From Penelope pileata (lineage: Eukaryota > Chordata > Aves > Galliformes > Cracidae): a stretch of 64,000 nucleotides of DNA. A program made the position numbers and the translations under genes. Every line of letters starts with the position of its first letter. Positions within the stretch are counted from its first letter, which is position 1. The DNA lies in NCBI GenBank assembly GCA_013396635.1, contig WBMW01002323.1, positions 190,998 through 254,997 on the forward strand. Reading direction: 5' to 3'. A model generated the notes under the pieces. That model saw only the letters and a list, made by a program, of their open reading frames with translations, searched no databases and was not told the DNA's origin. This document shows, in pieces, positions 1 through 13,150 of the stretch.

Positions 1-869
1 TTTTGGGGGGTTGAGGTTGTTTTTTATTATTATGATTATTTATTTACTATTGCTTTCAGATATCTGTGGCATGTATTCTTATTTCATTATATACCATCTC
101 TAGAATACTCCAGTTGCTCCAGGTTGTCACAGGGAATGATAATTCAAGGCAGCACTTGGCATTATCTCAGGTCCAAGTTCAGCTAGTTCTTTAAAATGTG
201 TTTACTTGCAGTTTGCATCCAGAGGCAAAAAACAAAGTCTAGACAATTATATGGTAATCAACATCAAAAGGGGAACAATGTAAAGACAAGCAATGTTGTT
301 TAAAAGAAGCTAAAAGGGCAGCAAAGAGAATTAAATCTTTCCAGGGAGATCAGAGACTATGCTGGAAAAATGAAAAATAAAAAGTACATGATCAATACAT
401 ATCACTTAGCAGAATCACCTGAAAAGGAGAAATTGGTGAGGCTAAACACAAGAGAAAGAAAGGTAATACAAATAAACACATAATTTGAAAAGCTGAAGCA
501 GTTTTCCAAATGAAACATAGGATCCTTGAATTTTAGCTGATTAAATATGAAAATGCAGTAAACCACCCCTGCCACCTCCCCACTCCCCCAAAAAAAATGT
601 AAAAAGAAGTTTGAGGAGCACATAGCGAAAGTAATTGAAAGTGCTAGTTTATCTTCCTTGAAATATACCAAGGAGAGAAAGTGTTCCATTACATTTGTAG
701 GATCAGCTGAGAATCACAATATAAGAAGTCAAATGAATTTGGTACATCGATATTTACTGTGGAAGAAACTGGGTATATACAGGCTGTCTCCCTTTTATTC
801 TGAGGTGCTCATTGGCAAGTTTTACTTAAATTGATTGTATAGGAGAACGTGGAATAAATAGACAGAATG

Positions 870-1665
870 GTCAGTAAGAAGAAACCTGCAGGACTAGATG
901 GTTTCACTTTGACATTCAGAGGACTCAGGGATGCGATAGATGAATTACTAACAGTGATAAGAAACTTCATGCTTAAAACCGTCATGCTAACTTGGGACAT
1001 AAAAGATTCAGGAGAGATCCTAGAGTATGCAAATCTGTTGAACTGACATCTGGGCTTAACAGTAGTAAAAACTATAAAAAGAGCTAGAATTAGCAGACAC
1101 TTGGAAAAAAAAAAAACTTCTGGTAAGAGAAATCCTACTTTAAAAACACAGTGTATTTCTTCAAAGGGCACAAAAAATGTGCCAGATGGTGGTCCACTTG
1201 ACATAAGGAGAAAATATTACAGAGGTTCACAAAATTGTAAGTGACACAGAGATAGTTGAAAGAGATTGTTGGTTCATTCTCTCTTCAAATAGAAACATTA
1301 ACGGCTAAATGAAACTGGTGAGAACCAGTTTTATAGCAAAGCAAGAAGGTCATTCTTCACAGTGACTGCTAGACTTCTGGAATTTGCAGTCAATGGATAT
1401 AGCAGATGGTAAAATATGGTAATTCAAGAGAAAAATGCATAAATTTGTGGAAGGAGAAATCATCAAGGTTTACCCTATGTTTGGTGTCAGAAGTGCCTGA
1501 GATAGCTGTATGTTGGAAGTATGCTTGCAAAGGCAACATCTCTGCTTGGCCTGTTCCTTAGACATTTGCTCATCCCTGGTGCTGGAAATAAGGCACTGGG
1601 CTGGCTGAACTTTTAGTCTGATCCGGTACAGCTGTTTCTGTGCTGTTAAGCTTTGAATGTTAGAC
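870..1665 (+). mobile_element. Ancient CR1-like LINE relic (ORF2 part and 3' end)
   Basis: Parts of this stretch resemble the old CR1 type that is abundant in turtles and crocodilians, as I remember it. Around 870-1105 it recalls reverse transcriptase coding sequence (AACCTGCAGGACTAGATGG, then GCAGACACTTGG). Around 1350-1450 it matches the region coding for the end of ORF2. Around 1590-1650 it matches the family 3' end (CACTGGGCTGGCTGAAC followed by TAGTCTGATCCGGTACAG). Stops and indels break it throughout. Boundaries are approximate, and it may be two pieces of one insertion. Confidence 0.6.
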
Positions 1666-2237
1666 TGTTGTGGATTGCTAGGACTAGATGTTAATAGAGC
1701 TGGATCCCACCAAGAGCTTCAGGATATCTCCTTTACTGTGCTTAAATTATTACCACAAAGGTGTTAATGGATAATTTTCAGCGTGAGAGAAGTTTGTTTA
1801 AAGCACTCTCTTCTATTTGGAGATAATGATACCTTTGGGAAAGGAAAAACAAACCATTGTAAGTAAATAATATTTGTTTCCCTTTTCTTTATTGTATTAC
1901 TGTTTGATAAGTTGTTTTTAAATGTAAAAGAAATTAACACAACCACAGTATAGGACTCAGCTCTGAAATATAAACAATCCTAAGTTCCCAATGTATTGTT
2001 ATTAAGCGGTCATGATATTCTCTTGAAGGCATGAAGTATTTCATTGTTTATTATGATGTAATTCAGTGTGCTTCAATATCAGGTTTTTTCTAGAGGTTTT
2101 TGACACTGGTGGAAAAGTCTAGCTCAGGTACAAAAATCTTACAGTGTATTTCCATTCCTTTGGTGTTACTATATCTGTTGTAAGTATCAACAGACGTTTG
2201 GTTATTTGTTGAGAAGAATCCATGTTTCAACTGAAGA

Positions 2238-2290
2238 TCATAGAAGCACATAGAATACCATAGAATTGGTATGGCTAGTTATTAAAGGTC
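2238..2290 (-). mobile_element. CR1 LINE 3'-end stub, reverse strand
   Basis: ATAGAATACCATAGAATTGG followed by a degenerate AAAGGTCCC resembles the reverse complement of the bird CR1 tail (TTCTATGATTCTATG) and the GGGACCTTT motif just before it. It is short and degraded, so the assignment is tentative. Confidence 0.5.
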
Positions 2291-4099
2291 CCTTGTCTGA
2301 TGAAAAGAGGATCTTCTGCTACGTCTCCCAGACTTCGTGACAAGCAATGTTCTTACATGCATTGAAAATCAAGAAGTGCATAGCTTGGTTAATGAAGGTT
2401 GGTACTGAAGACTTTGTGTAGTTCTTGCTTGCCACTCAAGTGTAGCACTGGTACTTTTATCAGCTCTCTGTGTTGTTGCTGCATCTCAAATGCATGAAGG
2501 AATTTTAGTTTAATGAGGCTTCTCCTTTACGCTGTCTTACATCAATAGCCACAAGATTTTAAACAAGCAATATTTCATTGAGAAAGTAACTCTGAATCAG
2601 ATTTTCAACTGTTTACTTAAAGGAGAAAGTGGAAGTGAATCAGCCGCTCTTCATTTTCCCCTTTGATTCTCATGCCAGGAAGCATTTGACCCCAGCCCAA
2701 AAATGCAGGTGGTGTTTCTTAGATGAGATTTCTCAGCTTACTTGTATTAATAACAGAGACGTGATTTCTTACAAGTGTTGAGGCATGGCTCTTACTGGAA
2801 ACGGTACAAGTTAGGCATTTGAATATCCCTAAGTGTCTCAGCCTGAAATATCGAAGCAGTCTAACGTCCTGAGCATCAAAGGAAAAAAAAACTCATCAAG
2901 ATCTTGATATAGCCTTCTTGCATCAGCTGAGTGTGAGGGTATCACCAACATGCGTAATGTTGATTAAAGAAAAAAAGGACCTGAAAATGTGATATAAAAG
3001 AAGGTACCTTCCATTTCTTCCTTGCAGTCGCTACCATTACCTTTACCTGTAAAGTTGCATGAAATGTGACACTTCAGCTTGACCTGTCCTATTCTTTGTC
3101 TGTAAGCCAGACTGGTTTTAGAAAACGTACACTGCTTAGTTTAACAATATGAAAATGTAAAACGTCTAAACTAAGTCATGGTGAATCTTCTTTTGTTATT
3201 TCTGAATAATTGGTATTTTCCACAGCTCTTGTTGCTTGTATGCAGCATGCTTATAAACTCTTATGAAGAACACAATGTTATAAAATGATCTGAAGACATG
3301 CCAGATGAGAGGATGTTATTTTCCTGTGTTCTGTGAAATGCATAGTAACTAAGGTGTGCACGTCCTGTCATTATGCTTTGCTGCTGCTTTCCTATCCCCA
3401 GCAGTACTTCATTAGCATTAAGAGCATAGTTCCTGGTTAATCCTAGTAATTTTCAGCTGCCATTCTGATGCATCCACTTGAGCACCATATTATCTTAATA
3501 CTGCTGACATTTACATGTCTTTGAAATATATTTTTTTTGTTATTGTCCATTTAATCCACTGCAGTTTCTATCATCCTTTGTTCTCATAGTTATGCCTTAC
3601 TTATAGCTGATGAAAAAGAATAATCTACTAATTTTTCAATGGCTCTTAAAGGTTAAGAAGGAATTGACAAGATGTAAACAGCAGTATAAGAAACTTATAA
3701 GGTTTAGCTGTTTGAATACAGACTGCATAATTAGAAACCTATGGAACTAGAATTATAGTGAAACCAGGCCATTAAGATTTCTGTGTTTAATCAACGTTTT
3801 TTCATGTGAATTAAATTCTTACATGCCATTTATCATCTCAGCTATACTCTGACAGATAAGAAAAAGCCCCTCAGAACAGCAATAAAACATTTAAACAAGG
3901 TGTGACAATTAGTCTTTATATTCACTTATCTCTGTATAGTTTCTCCTCTTCTTTTTTCCCCCTCTTATCTGAGTGTGGGTCTTAGATAATAAATCTGAAA
4001 GGAAAGGGATTTGACTTTCTAATTTGCACATCAATAAATGGCACCGATCCCAGGCACAACTGGGGAAGAGAGTATGTTACAGACATGCTCAGCACTGCG

Positions 4100-4646
4100 T
4101 CAGAATAGTTGAGTCCTGGAATTTGAAAGGAGCTTCTTCTCTGCTTCGTCTTTTACCCATTCCCCAGTTGGAATAATGTTGCCATATCCCTCAGTGGACC
4201 TTGCTTTTTCACTGTGTGAGGCTACCAGGCTGTTGGTCTGAAGCTCAGGCTCTGCTGATACTCCATTCTCAGGAGGATTCTGCAGCTTCACTGAGGCTGC
4301 CTTCCCCCTCCACTTGCAGCAGTAAGGGAGATGCACCTGATGAAAACAGTTTCTTCCCAGTCACTTGCACAATCTCCTAAAAGCAAGGCTGTCACTTGCC
4401 CTTAATTATTGATATGTTGTTAGGGATATCTTATTTGTTGCTTGTGAGAGCTGCTGTATGGCTGTATAGCAGGTAATATGTTGTGCTTCCGCCTGAACGG
4501 CTGGTTTTTGTGCAGCCTGTCCATAGCAGGCCTTCAGTACAAGACTTGTGATACAAAAGCAGCATCTTTGCTGCTTTATAGAAATTGGAAAACACCTTAC
4601 CTGATCTCTGTTTGAGTCCAAGCCAACCCACAGGTATTCCCTGCAA
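4100..4646 (-). other. Unrecognised region with protein-like open frames
   Basis: On the reverse strand, 4336-4100 is open for 78 codons and reads with a protein-like composition (for example EGYGNIIPTGEWVKDEAEKK). Just upstream, two overlapping frames are open at 4646-4406. I recognise no domain, and the frames do not join. It could be an unknown repeat, a decayed retrocopy or chance. Confidence 0.2.
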
Positions 4647-5189
4647 AGTATTTCCTGGTATCTGTCCTTGAGCTAATGGCAGTTAGCTGACGGTGACAGT
4701 GGTACCTACCCACTTCTGCAAGGTCTCCATTCCCCAGAATGTAAGGCAGAGTTTATAAGACGAGATTTCTTAATGTATTTTCTTTTTTTTCCTGCTGTTT
4801 TACTGACTTACAGCTCCTTTTGCTATTGCAGCCTCAGGAATCTTTTTGAAAGAGATGTTAGAGTTCTGCAGAGGACTTTTTCCTGGTTAAAATTTAAAAG
4901 AAATATAAATTATTTATAAACTGACAACACAAAATGAACAGTATCGCCATACATACTGTAGACATTGTTTTCTATAGATAGAAGATTCTGAAATGTGCTT
5001 TTAATGAAAGCTGTTTGTAAGCTGTAAAGAGTAGAGTGCTTTCTCTGAACTTGAGATGTTTTAAGCTTCAGACTTTTATGTCCATATAAAATGGTGTGGT
5101 TAAGAGGTGACTACTAAAGCTGTTCTAAAATACTGTTTATTTTGATTTGAAGTACTAAAAATGCATTAAAATACTCAGGTCTCTTTCAG

Positions 5190-5223
5190 AATAAATTTGG
5201 GGAAAAAAAAAAAAAAAAAAAAA
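5190..5223 (+). other. AATAAA followed by a 21-base poly-A tract
   Basis: AATAAA at 5190-5195 is followed seven bases later by 21 uninterrupted A (5203-5223). The AT-rich sequence before it (about 4880-5190) reads like a 3' untranslated region, so a retroposed mRNA end is possible. A chance A-run is equally plausible. I saw no coding sequence upstream and no clear target-site duplication. Confidence 0.3.
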
Positions 5224-6313
5224 GAAATCAGTGCTTATTCCCTGACCTTCTAATGCATTTAAAAAAGATTTACCTTTTTGTTTATGGTTTACATCAATGT
5301 GCCTAAATTCTTCAGGTCCCTATTTGCTCCCAAGTGATATTCTGGCACTGAAAGGTCAGAAGTTTGGCAGCCTCCTTCTCCCTTCTCTTTTGTGTTTCCA
5401 TATCTGCTTAAAGGTAGAAATAAAGTCATTCAGAAAAAAATGCCTTTCATGGGAGCAGTTACCAACAGGGTACAGGAATGTTTCAAGGCTTAAGAAAGCA
5501 TAAAATAATGGAAATGTAAAGCCTGTTTGGGAAGCAGGTAAGATTCAGAGAAAACAAAAACTTGCAGTGGGGATTGAATGAGACACCAAAAGTTTGCAAG
5601 TAGATGGAATATTTGACAGATGTGGGAGGAGACGTGAACAAAATGGAAAAACAGAAGGCAAGGTGATAGAGTAGGCAGCATATGGACGAGGTAGCTGAAG
5701 GGACTTGCTGTTCTATGAAAAACATTAACACATCTACAGTGCTTATAGGGTAGCTCCCACTTTCTGACTGGAAAATTAGAGGAGGTGGATGCCCAAGTAA
5801 AAAGGTGGAGAAGATCAACAGCCCCTTAGAAAGCATGGAATGTTTTTAATCTTCAGATGTGTTGGGAAGGTCGAGGATGTAAGTACAAGGATTTTCTCAT
5901 CTTTTTTCACTTGAATGCTCATGTGTGTACAAAATTGAGCGTACAGCACCAGTGCAAGACACAGATCTGCAAAACCTTTTTTCTCTAAGACTGATCTAAA
6001 AAGCCTACTGACAGTGTCTGAGCAGTGTATGAGTAAAAGATGCTGTAGACTGCAAACTGGCAGCCTCCTACTCAACCTTGTGTACATATGGGGTACATAC
6101 TTCATACACGAATCTGATGTAGAGTGTGTCTGTTTCAATGGAACCAGCCTGACTGTTCAGAAAGAATGCAATTTTGAATTTAAGAGCTCCAGCCACAAGT
6201 GCAGTCATAGCAAAACAGTGGCAGGGCTTAGTAAATGTAGGAAATTGTGGTCAGTTGTAAATATCAAGGAGAAAAAAGACATAAAAATATCGATAGTGAA
6301 CACAGCAAGATGT

Positions 6314-6858
6314 TGTACTGGGCCTGGTTGGGTTGGAGTTAATTGCCACCAAAGTGGCCCATAGGGTTTAGGTTTGGGCCAAAGCAATGCTGGTAAGACA
6401 GGGGTGCATTAGTGCATTAGCTGTGTCTGGACACAGGCTGTGCAGCACTGAGGCCTTCTCTGTTTGCCACTCTGTCCCCCAGTGAGGTAGGAGGTGTGCA
6501 AGAGATTGAGAGAGGACACAGCCAAGCAGGTGACTCAAAACCAACCAAAGAGATACTACTCCATGCTATATAATATAATGCAGAGCAATAAAAAAAAGGG
6601 GGGAAAAGAGTGTTTGAGGAAGGCAGCAGGGCATCAGTCTGCCCATGGGAGGTGGTGATTGCCTTTGCACCACTTGTTTTGATTTTTTTCTTCTCTCTTC
6701 TTCTACTAATTCAATTACTAAAGGATTTTTATCTCAATCCACGTTTTCCTCTTTTACTCTTCCTTTCCTTTTCTGCACCCCATTGAGGGAGTGATGGGAG
6801 GGATAGTGGGTGAGCGGCTGTGAGGTGCTGCACTGCCTACCTGGGTTAACCCACAACA
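6314..6858 (+). mobile_element. Solo LTR of an ERVL-like avian endogenous retrovirus
   Basis: This 545 bp element begins TGTACTGGG and ends CCACAACA, the TG...CA ends of a retroviral LTR. Its sequence order matches a common bird ERVL-type LTR as I remember it: GGAGTTAATT near the start, GAGAGGACACAGCC, a TATA box (TATATAA, 6567-6573), a TTTTTATCTCAATCCACG block near 6727, then GTGAGCGGCTG and a GGGTTAACCCACAACA end. The flanks GATGT (6309-6313) and GATCT (6859-6863) are a five-base target duplication with one mismatch. No internal retroviral genes adjoin it, so it is a recombined solo LTR. Confidence 0.75.
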
Positions 6859-7319
6859 GATCTGAGTTCCTTGAAGAAAATCAGGCGTAAGATGTCGCAC
6901 TTAATCTGATGAAGAAGTTGTTCCATTAAAGAAATTAACATGTTGGTTGGATACCAATAACAATAACAGCAATAAACACTTAAAGACTGTAGGAAACTTT
7001 GCAAATCATCTAAAGAGCCTGAACTGTGCAGACCTAAAAAGCAAAGCAAAATCTGAAAAGCATTTTGGGTAAAAAAAGGGCTGTTACGGAGGAAGTATCA
7101 GGCGTGGAAGACTGCTGAAGGTATACTTGGGGGGATATTCAGTATCGCAAAAATACATTTTAAAACAATGAAGAGAGGAAGGTTTTCAGAGGCTTCGTGA
7201 TGAAACTCAAACCTGAGAGTACAGTTAATCAAAAGAAGAATAAACATAGAAGTATTTTTCAGTTCTTTTTTTATATGTACAAGTGGTAAAGATAGAGTGT
7301 CTTGTAAGAATATTACATA

Positions 7320-7857
7320 TATTGTTCTGAAAGTAATGTGTCCTATTTATTTCTATGGCAACTACAAGAGATATGGAGAGCACGATACCACTATTTTGTA
7401 GAGGCAAATGCTCAGCTACAAAACTCTTTTTTTCAACATAGTCACTACCTTTAGCTATGCATTTTTGCCAGCAATGAACAAGAGCCTGCATGCTGCGCTC
7501 CTAACAATCTGCACCAGCAGAGGTGCCCCACTGTCACTGTTGCCACTGCTGAAACGCATCACCACCCCTCACTGTGCTGACATCCAGTGTTTGGTCTCCA
7601 TAAAAGTTCAGCAAGCATTGATGAATGTCAATGGGTGGAATTTTTTCCACATGGAGGAATTCAATTCCGTACCTTTGCTTCCTGTGCGCTCCCATGTGAG
7701 ATGCCATTGTGTCAGAGTGCCCCTCTGCTGCCATCTGTCACACAGCAACAAAATGGAATGAATTATTGGTGGGAAGGTTCAACCCACCAGCATCTGCCTC
7801 TTGACATTGTTGGCCAATGTAATACAATAGGAGGCATTACTTTCAGAGCAGCCTTCA
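7320..7857 (-). mobile_element. Non-autonomous mariner-like element, copy 1 (internally deleted)
   Basis: The ends are imperfect inverted repeats sharing CTGAAAGTAATG, flanked by TA. On the reverse strand, 7734-7534 retains the mariner transposase N-terminal DNA-binding region (IDIHQCLLNFYGDQT, DVSTVR). 7491-7400 retains the C-terminal end (HCWQKCIAKGSDYVEK). The catalytic core between them is gone, and stops interrupt the rest. It is about 540 bp, whereas complete mariners are about 1.3 kb. I recall such elements in chicken as Galluhop or Mariner1_GG; the exact family name is unverified. The left boundary is uncertain by two bases. Confidence 0.8.
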
Positions 7858-10800
7858 TATTTGAATTTATTTCTTGCTTTAAAGCACGAACTTCAAATTG
7901 AAGTCTGAAATGATTCAGAGATTTCTTTGTACCAAAATAAGACTGGTAATCAGTAAGCAATTAAACATACTTAAAGCAGCTACAAAAACTAAAATACACT
8001 TCCATGAGAGTTAAAAATATTTTTCTACAGCTTATCCTGAAACACAAATATCTGAGCCTACACTAAGTTGAGAAGATCAGATATTTGGAACACTTTAAAG
8101 ATTTGCCTTCTCTAGAACTTGCCGTTAGAAAATATGTATTATGTTTTGTAATGATATAAACTATTAAGATTTTGCATTTCTACAAAAAATGGTAGTTGAA
8201 GTAAGCGACTATCATCGAAACTGGAGGACTTTTGTTCTTGACGATACTGATCCTCAAAGCAAGCTTAAATGTAATTCTGTGCATTTTACACTTCAACAGC
8301 AAGGAGTATTCTGTGTGGTTTGTTGTTAAAAGCTAACAAACAGTGAACTGAGTGAAAAGGTAATCCTTTTTCTTTCAGATTTTTGTATCTCACACTCTGT
8401 TTATCCATTTCAGCACTGTTGAGTCATTATGGTAATACTGGGTTAATTTTTGATTTGGACGTGGACAGTTGTTCACTGATCAGTGAACAAAGTAATATTC
8501 GTATCAGTCAGAAAGGGCTCCACTTCAACATTTATACTAGATTTTGATGGCGAGGATTTTAATGCTTTTACATATTTTACTGTGTTGTCTGAGCTGGTGT
8601 GTCATGAAAGTTCTAGAATCAGGAAATACAGAATACTATGTCACAATACCTTTTGGAAAAATTTCTCAATATGACATATTCAAAGGAAAACTTTTTGCAG
8701 AAATGGTAATTGCTGAAGAATCTCAGGTAATAGAAAATAAAAAAATCACCTGATTATATGAAAACACAGAATGAATAATTTAAATAATCAGCACGAACCC
8801 TAAGCCTTAAGCAGTAGCAGCTGCCTGTCAATCCTGATCTATCTTTATACACTGGCACACAGTTAAGACCTTTTGTCAATAGTTCAGGAGTTTCTAGTTA
8901 ATTTCTATTTAGGTGTAATCAGGCTCCATAAGACATACATTTTGAATTTGTTCGCTCTACAGGAGATCAATGTGATTTATGAAGACTACAAACTTTGCAA
9001 AAAGGTTTCTATTTCTTATGTAAATTAAAGATAATAGGGTTTCTTGTGTTAATCAGGGGAGGAAAAAAGATAAGCTTTTCCCTTTAAAAGGGTACGTTTT
9101 AGCAAATAGACTGATATATGGATTTGAAGTTATTAATTTCAATTAGCCAAGCTGACTTTCTGAGAGTCTTTGCAATCTTTATGTTATTAAAATGAGATTT
9201 AGCTGTCTGTCACAATGGAAAGGTAGATCAGGATCTGGTCTGCTGGTACCTCTGCTAACAGTGTTAGGCTAAGTAGTAGTGGGCTGCAAGGGAAGTAGGA
9301 GATCTGCAGCCAGAGCTGGCTTCTCTTGCTCATTTGGCAATCAAGCCTAACTTCATAATGAGTAGCTTCTACTAGAAGGGAAGCGGTGCAGAGGGGAAAT
9401 AAGTCAGGTTGAAAAATACAAAATCAGCTGTATTTTTCTTCAAAATCAAGAGGACAGTCTTGCTTAAAATGTTTTTTTCTCACTAGTTTATTATGACTGG
9501 GAAGAACTTTTAGTGGAGACCTCCTTCAGGACTCTAAAAAACAAACAGGAAACACATTTTGTCTGCATTCTTTAAATATGTGATATTTGTAAGAGGTTTG
9601 CATGTTGTTTCTATTTCATGCAGTGATAATTTCACTGCAAGGTGAGTTTAATATCTCTAAGACAAAAGGAGGGAGATCCCTTTAGATAAATAGAGGAGAG
9701 CAGATAAAAGCCTTAGAAGAAATTACTGGCATTAGGATCAGCGCTGTTGAAACCAGCAAAATAAAACATATAACCTGAATGATTGCAGTATTTTATTAGA
9801 AATCTTTGTAACAAGTATAGTTTTTTAGGAGGTGCGTTTTTAGTTAAGTGTTTGCCTGCCTGTGAGCATAGTTAGAGGTATTTGGGGCGATGAATGGAGT
9901 TAGCAACCAACTGTGCACAGCTTGATTTCATGTCTCACTGCATTTATTCTGAGTTGCCTATTTGCATGCTATAGTACTGGAGGCATAAGAAATCAATTAA
10001 AAAAATATCTGTGTTACCAGCTACCTCAGTGGTGAGTTCCTATGTATTCCACTATTGAGAAAATCTGCTTATTTGACCTCAGCGTTGAGGTATAGCACAG
10101 TATCATGATGAAACTTTTTCAGACGTTGTCACATCAGCCATATTATTCGTTTGTGAGCTCTGATTTTGCATTTTCCTCAAAGCTGAACAAGTTAGCCTAA
10201 CCAAACTAACCCTGACAAAATGTTGCTTCTCCAACACATACCCTGTGACTATTTATAAGGAGCCATAGGTCCCTGAACTGTTTTTTCATTGCAGTATGGA
10301 TCATGGAAGGACAGTATATCACTCACAGTAGTGAGCGCACCAATTTGATGCCCTCTCCTTGCCCCCACATTTAAAATTTAGCTTGCCTTATGGAGGATGG
10401 TATTTCATGAACAAGCTTAAGGGATTCCCCCACATCTGCCTTCATGTGGCAATGGCTTTTGAGTTTTTTAAAATGAAATTCTGGACTACATCCCTGTGGC
10501 ATCTTTCTCACAGAAGCTTTTTTCGAGACAATCTTTTTGTACACCTCTTGCCTCCCTGCTGCTTACAATAAGAATACAAAGGATATTTCTGTTGCAGCTC
10601 ACTGATAAGGTATCTTCCGATTTCACATAATTTCTTCATCTGTCTCATGACTATGAGAAAGCCAGTATCGCAAATGTTATTCATAGCAGGTTTTTATACT
10701 TGTGTGATAAGATCATAAATAATATCTGAACCAGGTGAGAAACTTCATATATGCATATATATGTTTTATACACTTTTCAGAGTATTTGTTTGATATTGTC

Positions 10801-12688
10801 TTGCCTTTTTGAGGCAAAAATAGTATTTTCAAATAAAGGAAAATAAAATAATTTTAAAATAAAGGAAATGGAGAGGGGAAGGATGTGGGGAAGAAGCACA
10901 AGGGATGCATAAAAAGCAAAAGGAGAAACTGCAGGTAAATATTTTCAAAGTAGTTAGCGTAATAATGGCTTGGTAGTCAATGGGGAGAAAGCTATTCAGA
11001 TACACAGCAGCAACATTACACAGCTGTGTTAAGGGCAGAAAACTTTAGGTCAAAGGGAGTCCTGGGCTATAAGAATACAAAAGGATAAGGGGTTATCAGC
11101 CTGGTGACAGGGAGATATAGCAGGAAAGAGAATTGTAGCAGACGGAGAACATTCAGGCCCTTATAGCTATAGGTGCACATTAACTGACCTGAAATGAACC
11201 TTAAGAATAGTTGCAGGGAAAGATTAGGAAATAGGGGAAAACACAAAAAATTACTCATTTCCCCCCTTAGCAATCTATATTTTATATCTTTGAGTAACAG
11301 GAAAAAATACCTTTGCTTTGAAAATAATCTTCCTGAGTCACTATAATCATTTGCTGTCACCAGCTTGTTCAGAATAAGCATTTTCAGCTATAAATTTAGT
11401 CTCTCATACCAACATGGTTAGCAACTGTAACCCAAAGAGTCAGCCTGAAGGTGAGAGGACTGCCTGTTTCATCCAAGGTACGCTACAGGCAGGGAGTCCT
11501 GTCACCCCACTGCGTTTGTGATGGATAAAACAAAGGCTTTATCTATAACCGGAAAAGAAAATAAGGGATGAAAGGTGGTTTTGTTTGTTTTGTTTTTGCT
11601 TGTTTTCTTCAGTTTTCTACTATATTTTTTGCTTTTTCTCTCTCTCTTTTTTTTTTTAACTGTAAATCCTAACACAATTTGATATTCCTGTCCTCTTTAA
11701 ATTTAAGCAACTTTTTCAAAAGCATAATATATTTCAGGTATCTTCAACTTTTGTTGTTGTTCCTGTTGTCTTTATAGCTGTAAATTCCTGACAAATCTTT
11801 ATAATGTAGAAAGTGGGAATTATGTTTTGTTGCCACTTCATTTTTAATGTACATTGGTAATGTAATTCTTTAAAAACATTCATATAGGACATACTGGGCT
11901 ATGTTATGTTTTCTGAGATGCTTGAAAGAGAAAAGTACAGGCCAACATAATAGCTAAACATATGTTCAAAGTTTCATTCTTAATAAAAAGAGAACATTTT
12001 CAAAGATATTTAGAATATTTTTGACTAACTATTTTGAGGAGAAAAACACTCTATGAGGGTTACTCAAGTTCTGCAAAACTACAAAATCATGGCGGGTTCT
12101 TATCTGAAGAAATAAAAACCATTTATCCAAGCATTTTATGAAAGACTAGAGACTGTGGATATTGATGTTTCTGATAGATGAAATTCTCCCGGACCAGTTC
12201 ATCCCAATATGGCTCATCAAGAGTGAGGCTTTATACAAACAAAAAGTTCCCTTAGGATTTAAACTTTCAACTGAATGATTAACTGACAAATCTAAAAATC
12301 CAGATTCTCAATATAGATTGACTCTGTAAGGTCAAATTAATGAAGCAACCATTTCCTTAGATAACTTGTAACATTACACCAGCAATTCGACAAAAAGGCA
12401 CTGATAAAAGTGATGTGTTTTCTGTTACTCATTTAAACATTTTCACTAGCATGTATTTTTTATGGAGTGCAGAGAAAAGAAGTCTGCCCCTGCTTGTAGA
12501 ATTAAGAGACAATGTTCAAGAGAGCCATGCTCAAAATAATGAATTTACTTGTCTTGTTAGTGTTCCACAAATCCTTCAATCTTTCCTATTTTTATCCACA
12601 ATGGCTACAAAGTCTTGACAGGATGCTTTGATACCCAGATGGATGGTAATATGCTCAGTGAGAGCAAGTATGTAAACAGCTGGCACTG

Positions 12689-12723
12689 TTTTTTGTTTGT
12701 TTGTTTCTGTTTTTGTTTGTTGC
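12689..12723 (+). repeat. (TTTG)n simple repeat
   Basis: Imperfect TTTG units, interrupted by TTTCTG. Confidence 0.8.
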
Positions 12724-12810
12724 TTGAGTGAGATCTTTTATATATGAAAAGGTTATCTGTGGTAGTATTATAGGCCAGTAAGTTATCTGCGAGTTTGAGA
12801 TCAAGGACTC

Positions 12811-13150
12811 AGTGAAGAACACCTCCAGGCCTTGAACACCTCCAGGGATGGGACATCCGCAACTTCTCTGGGCAGCCGGTGCCAGTGCCTCACCTCCCTC
12901 TGAGTAAAGAATTTCTTCCTAATAACTAACCTAAATCTCTCTTCTTGTAGCTTGAAGTCATTCCTCCTTGTCCTATCACTATCAGACTGTGTAAAAAGTT
13001 GGTCTCCCTCCTGCTTATAAGCTCCCTTCAAGTTTTGGAAGGTCACGGTGAGGTTTTCCTGGAGCCTTCTCTTCTCCAAGCTAAACAAGCCCAGCTTCTT
13101 CAACCCTTCTCTATAAGAGAGATGCTTCAGACTTCTGATCACGTTCGTGA
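12811..13150 (-). mobile_element. CR1 LINE fragment, reverse strand
   Basis: On the reverse strand the frame reads the familiar CR1 ORF2 C-terminal region: GLFSLEKRRLQENL, then KGAYKQEGDQLFTQ, then FFTQREVRHWHRLPREV. It is truncated at both ends and lacks the CR1 octamer tail. An imperfect local duplication of CACCTCCAGG lies at its left edge (about 12820-12845). The open frame is a relic of the LINE, not a host gene. Confidence 0.85.

Noticed and set aside
809..1204. 131-codon reverse-strand frame
   Set aside because: It lies antisense across an old LINE relic and has no recognisable domain.
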